Shown one piece after another: positions 61,297 through 64,000 of a DNA stretch of 64,000 nt. Location of the stretch: contig NZ_CP059724.1 in NCBI RefSeq assembly GCF_022369515.1, positions 3,162,001 through 3,226,000 of the forward strand. Direction: 5' to 3'. The first letter of the stretch is position 1; each line of letters starts with the position of its first letter. The position numbers and the translations under genes are program-made. The notes beneath the pieces are model-generated. The model was given only the letters and a program-made list of their open reading frames with translations, was not told the origin of the DNA and searched no databases. This DNA comes from Paenibacillus sp. 19GGS1-52. Its GTDB lineage: Bacteria; Bacillota; Bacilli; Paenibacillales; Paenibacillaceae.

Positions 61297-61893
61297 GTGC
61301 AACTTGATAAAATTGTGAAATATCATAAGGCTTTAGCTGATCCTACCCGTCTGCGCATGCTGCTGATTCTGTCCCAGGGAGAAATGCATGGACAGGCACT
61401 GGCCGAGAAATTGAATTTATCGCAGCCAACAGTAACTCATCATGCTTCCAAATTGCGTGAGGCTGCGCTAATTAAAGAACGTCGCGACAAGAACACTGTC
61501 TATTTCAAGCTGAATCCTGAATTTATTACGGCTACAGCAGATGCTTCATTGCAATTTATTTTTGCTAAGGGGGTAGAAGGTATGGAAGAACAATCATCGG
61601 ACAACAGTCTCAAAGAAACGGTGCTGCGTAATTTTTTCTCCAAGGATGGTCGTCTGCGGCAAATTCCAGCACAGTATAAGAAAAAACTCATCGCCCTACA
61701 GTATATTGTGGAGAAACTGGAGCCCGGAGTCATCTACACGGAAAAAGAAATAAATGAGTTCATTAAGCCATTTCATGATGATTTTGCTACTATCCGCCGT
61801 GAGTTTATTATGCATCAGTTCATGTATCGGGAGAATGATAAATATGAACTAAACCCGCAGGAGATGTGGACTCACTGGGAATATGTCAAATAA
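61297..61893 (+). CDS. ArsR-family regulator with DUF2087 domain
   Basis: 198 residues from GTG 61297 (AGAGGAG spaced 9 nt). N-terminal ArsR winged helix (YHKALADPTRLRMLLILSQGEMHGQALAEKLNLSQPTVTHHASKLREAALI), then a linker and a C-terminal DUF2087 domain (GRLRQIPAQYKKKLIALQYIVEKLEPGVIYTEKEINEFI..FHDDFATIRREFI). DUF2087 recurs in regulators but its ligand is unknown. No metal-site cysteines. The palindrome at 61229-61244 suggests autoregulation; its other targets are not in view. Confidence 0.9.
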   Translation: MQLDKIVKYHKALADPTRLRMLLILSQGEMHGQALAEKLNLSQPTVTHHASKLREAALIKERRDKNTVYFKLNPEFITATADASLQFIFAKGVEGMEEQSSDNSLKETVLRNFFSKDGRLRQIPAQYKKKLIALQYIVEKLEPGVIYTEKEINEFIKPFHDDFATIRREFIMHQFMYRENDKYELNPQEMWTHWEYVK

Positions 61894-62014
61894 TGAACTT
61901 ATAAATGGTAACTTTCTGTGAATATTGGGAAGAATACTGATTAAATATTCAGAAAACGAATAAACTGGAATTGTAAGCGTTATCTGACATATACTTCGAA
62001 AGGAGACTTTCAGT

Positions 62015-62470
62015 ATGATATTCAAACGCGCTAAGAAAAATCCCATTTCAGATCAAGTAATGGTCACTTTGCCACAGGTCAAGCAGGCTGTAAAGCAATT
62101 CGAAGCTGATATGCCCACTCCGATTAATCGCACGGCTCTTATCATGGCAGATAAAAGTATTGATCTCGCTCGTCTAAAACGTTATTTGGGTGGAGTACCG
62201 CAGCAAAAGTTCTATATGTCGCGTGAAACATTCGAAATCTTTACCGAAGAAGACAAGCTAGTTCCTTATTACCTCGATTTGGTTCAGTCTGCGGTAGACA
62301 ATTATATTAATGATACAGGAAAGCTACCGCTAATCGAGGACTCCTGGTTGCCTGAGGTCCATTACCGACTGCTCTCCACAGAAAGTTATCTTAAGGAAAC
62401 ACCACCTTTTCCATTATATATCACGGACGAGGAAATGATGCTGACACACAGGCCGGAGCATTTTGAGTAA
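62015..62470 (+). CDS. DUF3939-like hypothetical protein
   Basis: 151 residues. The features YLGGVPQQKFYMSRETFEIFTEED and VQSAVDNYINDTGKLPLIEDS, ending PPFPLYITDEEMMLTHRP, match my recollection of DUF3939 proteins found in spore-forming Bacilli; function unknown. N-terminal basic stretch, no signal peptide. The ATG follows AAAGGAG. Single gene with an AT-rich promoter region. Confidence 0.78.
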   Translation: MIFKRAKKNPISDQVMVTLPQVKQAVKQFEADMPTPINRTALIMADKSIDLARLKRYLGGVPQQKFYMSRETFEIFTEEDKLVPYYLDLVQSAVDNYINDTGKLPLIEDSWLPEVHYRLLSTESYLKETPPFPLYITDEEMMLTHRPEHFE

Positions 62471-62646
62471 GGAAGTGACCCATGGATTTATGCAAATGAT
62501 TTATGAATTTGATCAGTAGGACTGTTTTGAACAGAGGAGAATCGGTTTCCTTTTTCAGAATGGTCTTTTCTTTGTTTGTAAAGGCATAGTACAATGAATT
62601 CCTGAAGAGAGCGGATTGAAATTAAGCACATAAGGGGAATCATTGC

Positions 62647-63318
62647 ATGAAAGAAATACAAGCCTTGCTATTTGATCTAGACAATACATTAATGGACCGT
62701 GATCATACCTTTCGCAGTTTTAGCACGCAATTTGTCCGTGATTTTCTGGGATATTTAAATCCCAAGCAGGCGCAGGAGGTAATTGAGGATATCATTCTCC
62801 GGGACGCTGACGGTTACAGGGATAAAGACGGTTTTTTTGCGGAGCTCGCTCAGGAGCTGCCTTGGCAATCTCCAGTCTCCGCTTCAGCCATCCGTGTGTA
62901 TTATGACGAAAGCTATATAAAGCATGGAGCATTGATGAAACATGCCCTTGATGTATTAAAATACTGTCGGGATCGTGGTTATATTCTCGGACTGGTTACT
63001 AACGGAAAGACGGATATCCAATATGGCAAAATAGACTCCATCAATCTGCGCGACTACTTTCAAACCATCGTTATCTCTGGAGAAGTAGGGATCAGTAAGC
63101 CGGACCCGGAAATTTACCTACTGGCGCTTGCACGGCTGGGTACAGATGCCGGACAAACCTTGTTTATCGGCGATCATCCTGTGAATGATATCTGGGGAGC
63201 GGGTAAAGCCGGGATGGAAAGTATTTGGCTGCGGAGGAACCATGGCTGGGACGATTCGCTGGATGTACATCCATGGAAGACCATTAACGAGCTGGATGAG
63301 CTCAAGGACATTTTGTAA
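62647..63318 (+). CDS. HAD-superfamily hydrolase (YjjG/phosphatase-like)
   Basis: 223 residues. HAD motifs are in order: I FDLDNTLMDRDHT (nucleophile Asp12, acid Asp14), II LVTNGKT, III K in GISKPDPEIY, IV IGDHPVNDIWGA. A helical cap (25-90) makes it subfamily IA. It probably dephosphorylates a nucleotide or sugar phosphate; the substrate is not readable. The ATG follows AAGGGG. Confidence 0.92.
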   Translation: MKEIQALLFDLDNTLMDRDHTFRSFSTQFVRDFLGYLNPKQAQEVIEDIILRDADGYRDKDGFFAELAQELPWQSPVSASAIRVYYDESYIKHGALMKHALDVLKYCRDRGYILGLVTNGKTDIQYGKIDSINLRDYFQTIVISGEVGISKPDPEIYLLALARLGTDAGQTLFIGDHPVNDIWGAGKAGMESIWLRRNHGWDDSLDVHPWKTINELDELKDIL

Positions 63319-63408
63319 ATTATGACTATGAGTTAAATGATTAGGTTGACATTATGTGGGATCAACGTTTATGCTTACAACAGATTATTTCGGAAGGGGA
63401 TGATATTT

Positions 63409-63480
63409 ATGACAGTCTATACATTATCGGTTGCAACTGTTGTGGATACGTGTCTTCCGGGAACAGCTACTGCGCAGTAA
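63409..63480 (+). CDS. Short ORF (23 aa), candidate leader peptide
   Basis: ATG at 63409 with GGAAGGGGATGATATTT upstream, stop TAA at 63478-63480; peptide begins MTVYTLSVATVVDT. It is followed by a chain of hairpins, including GCTCTAAT/ATTAGAGC (about 63506-63527) and two terminators, before the RsgA-type gene. The layout suggests translation-coupled attenuation. Expression is unproven. Confidence 0.5.
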   Translation: MTVYTLSVATVVDTCLPGTATAQ

Positions 63481-63527
63481 TGCTTAACGCAGTTTAGCGC
63501 GTAAGCTCTAATACAACTATTAGAGCC

Positions 63528-63562
63528 GTCGGGGACCGTATCGGTTCCGGCGGCTTTTTTTG
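63528..63562 (+). terminator. First terminator of tandem pair
   Basis: GCCGTCGGGGACC pairs with GGTTCCGGCGGC around GTATC, followed by TTTTTTTG. The upstream GCTCTAAT/ATTAGAGC stem shares its last bases and could compete with it. Confidence 0.85.
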
Positions 63563-63619
63563 CGTGTCTATCTAAGATTCGCTCTTCTTTCTTGCAAAGG
63601 GAGCAGTCTATAGCAGACC

Positions 63620-63657
63620 AGCCGCCGGAACCTAAACGTTCCGGCGGTTTTTTGCCT
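63620..63657 (+). terminator. Second terminator of tandem pair
   Basis: CCGCCGGAAC pairs with GTTCCGGCGG around CTAAAC, followed by TTTTTTG. Its stem sequence repeats that of the first terminator, so the two could also pair alternatively. Confidence 0.88.
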
Positions 63658-63738
63658 TTTGGCAAAGTTTATGTTCCCAAAGACTGGTTGATTTGAATGC
63701 AGGTAAGAGCTATAACCACATTATTTAGGAGGAATTGG

Positions 63739-64000
63739 ATGAGTATTATGCAATATGGCTGGAATGAAGATTGGAATAGAAAATGGAATGAAAAGTGGTT
63801 TGACACCGGGAGACCAGAGCTTGTTCCCGGTAGGATCGTCGGTGACTTTGGCACTAAGTATCGGGTAATGGCGGAGTCGGGCGAGACCTGGGGCGAGCTT
63901 GCGGGCAAGTTGAGACATGGGCTAGTAGTATCCGGGGATTATCCGGCTATCGGTGACTGGGTGGGGCTTTCCATGCAGGATGGCGGTGAGCATGCAGTGA
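63739..64000 (+). CDS. rsgA: RsgA-type ribosome small-subunit GTPase, N-terminal part (3' end outside window)
   Basis: The first 87 residues are visible from the ATG at 63739 (TTAGGAGGAATTGG). They form the OB-fold N-terminal region of circularly permuted GTPases of the RsgA/YloQ family: WFDTGRPELVPGRIVGDFGTKYRVMAESGETWGELAGKLRHG...YPAIGDWVGL. RsgA helps late 30S subunit assembly. The GTPase domain and zinc domain are cut off by the window edge. The extended N-terminus (QYGWNEDWNRKWNEKW) is typical of a paralogue often found in Paenibacillus/Bacillus beside the canonical gene. Confidence 0.88.
   Translation, partial: MSIMQYGWNEDWNRKWNEKWFDTGRPELVPGRIVGDFGTKYRVMAESGETWGELAGKLRHGLVVSGDYPAIGDWVGLSMQDGGEHAV

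Noticed and set aside
1..64000. tRNA, rRNA genes and CRISPR arrays
   Set aside because: No cloverleaf with conserved GGTTCGAATCC-type arm, no rRNA segments and no regularly spaced identical repeats were noticed on reading; a tRNAscan or CRISPR finder run would be decisive.

Overview
The window reads as a chromosomal segment of a spore-forming Gram-positive bacterium of the Paenibacillus type. This rests on a gerA-type spore germination operon, a YpdA-type bacillithiol disulfide reductase, the miaB-ricA pair, a BmrC/BmrD heterodimeric ABC exporter, consensus AGGAGG ribosome sites with many GTG/TTG starts, and moderate GC content. Genus is inferred from gene content and codon use, not from a marker gene. 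No rRNA, tRNA or CRISPR was seen.

Layout. 1-4.5 kb: 3' end of a sensor histidine kinase, an RND efflux pump and a small methyltransferase. 4.5-5.8 kb: two AT-rich orphan genes that look like toxin-immunity proteins. 5.9-12.2 kb: an L-rhamnose catabolic block (DeoR regulator divergent from lactaldehyde reductase, rhaB, rhaA, rhaD) containing a 228-bp long-hairpin element. 12.2-17.5 kb: an Old Yellow Enzyme, then a regulator gene (degenerate alpha/beta-hydrolase domain fused to a SARP/BTAD DNA-binding module) split by a complete IS3-family element and flanked by a roughly 29-bp imperfect direct repeat. 17.7-22.8 kb: miaB-ricA, then an NAD-salvage operon (Nudix/NrtR-like, pncA, pncB). 23.2-26.5 kb: a two-gene 2-oxoacid:acceptor oxidoreductase with fused subunits. 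26.6-31.4 kb: gerA-C-B operon (minus strand) and a divergent lipoprotein.

31.5-41.4 kb is the highlight: a nine-gene co-directional operon encoding a NifX-like protein, a NifH-like reductase, NifB, O-acetylhomoserine sulfhydrylase, a three-part organosulfur-type ABC importer, and NifD-like and NifK-like catalytic subunits. All P-cluster cysteines and both cofactor-ligand positions appear conserved, NifE/NifN are absent, and the sulfur-assimilation genes sit inside the operon. The best reading is a methylthio-alkane-reductase-type nitrogenase homologue: the importer brings in methylated sulfur compounds, the reductase releases methanethiol, and the sulfhydrylase converts it to methionine. A perfect TGTGA-N6-TCACA (Fnr/Crp-type) palindrome precedes the operon and suggests anaerobic control.

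41.7-64 kb: an ArsR-regulated ABC-2 exporter, moaB, a COG0523 metallochaperone GTPase, a cysteine-rich Csp/DUF326 protein, an ABC exporter pair, a HEPN-like protein overlapping a methyltransferase, a YcaQ-type glycosylase, the BmrC/BmrD exporter behind a leader-peptide attenuator, a HesB-like protein, a further ABC exporter, a DUF441 protein with ypdA, an ArsR-DUF2087 regulator, a DUF3939 protein, a HAD hydrolase, and the 5' end of an RsgA-type GTPase behind a small leader ORF with two terminator hairpins.
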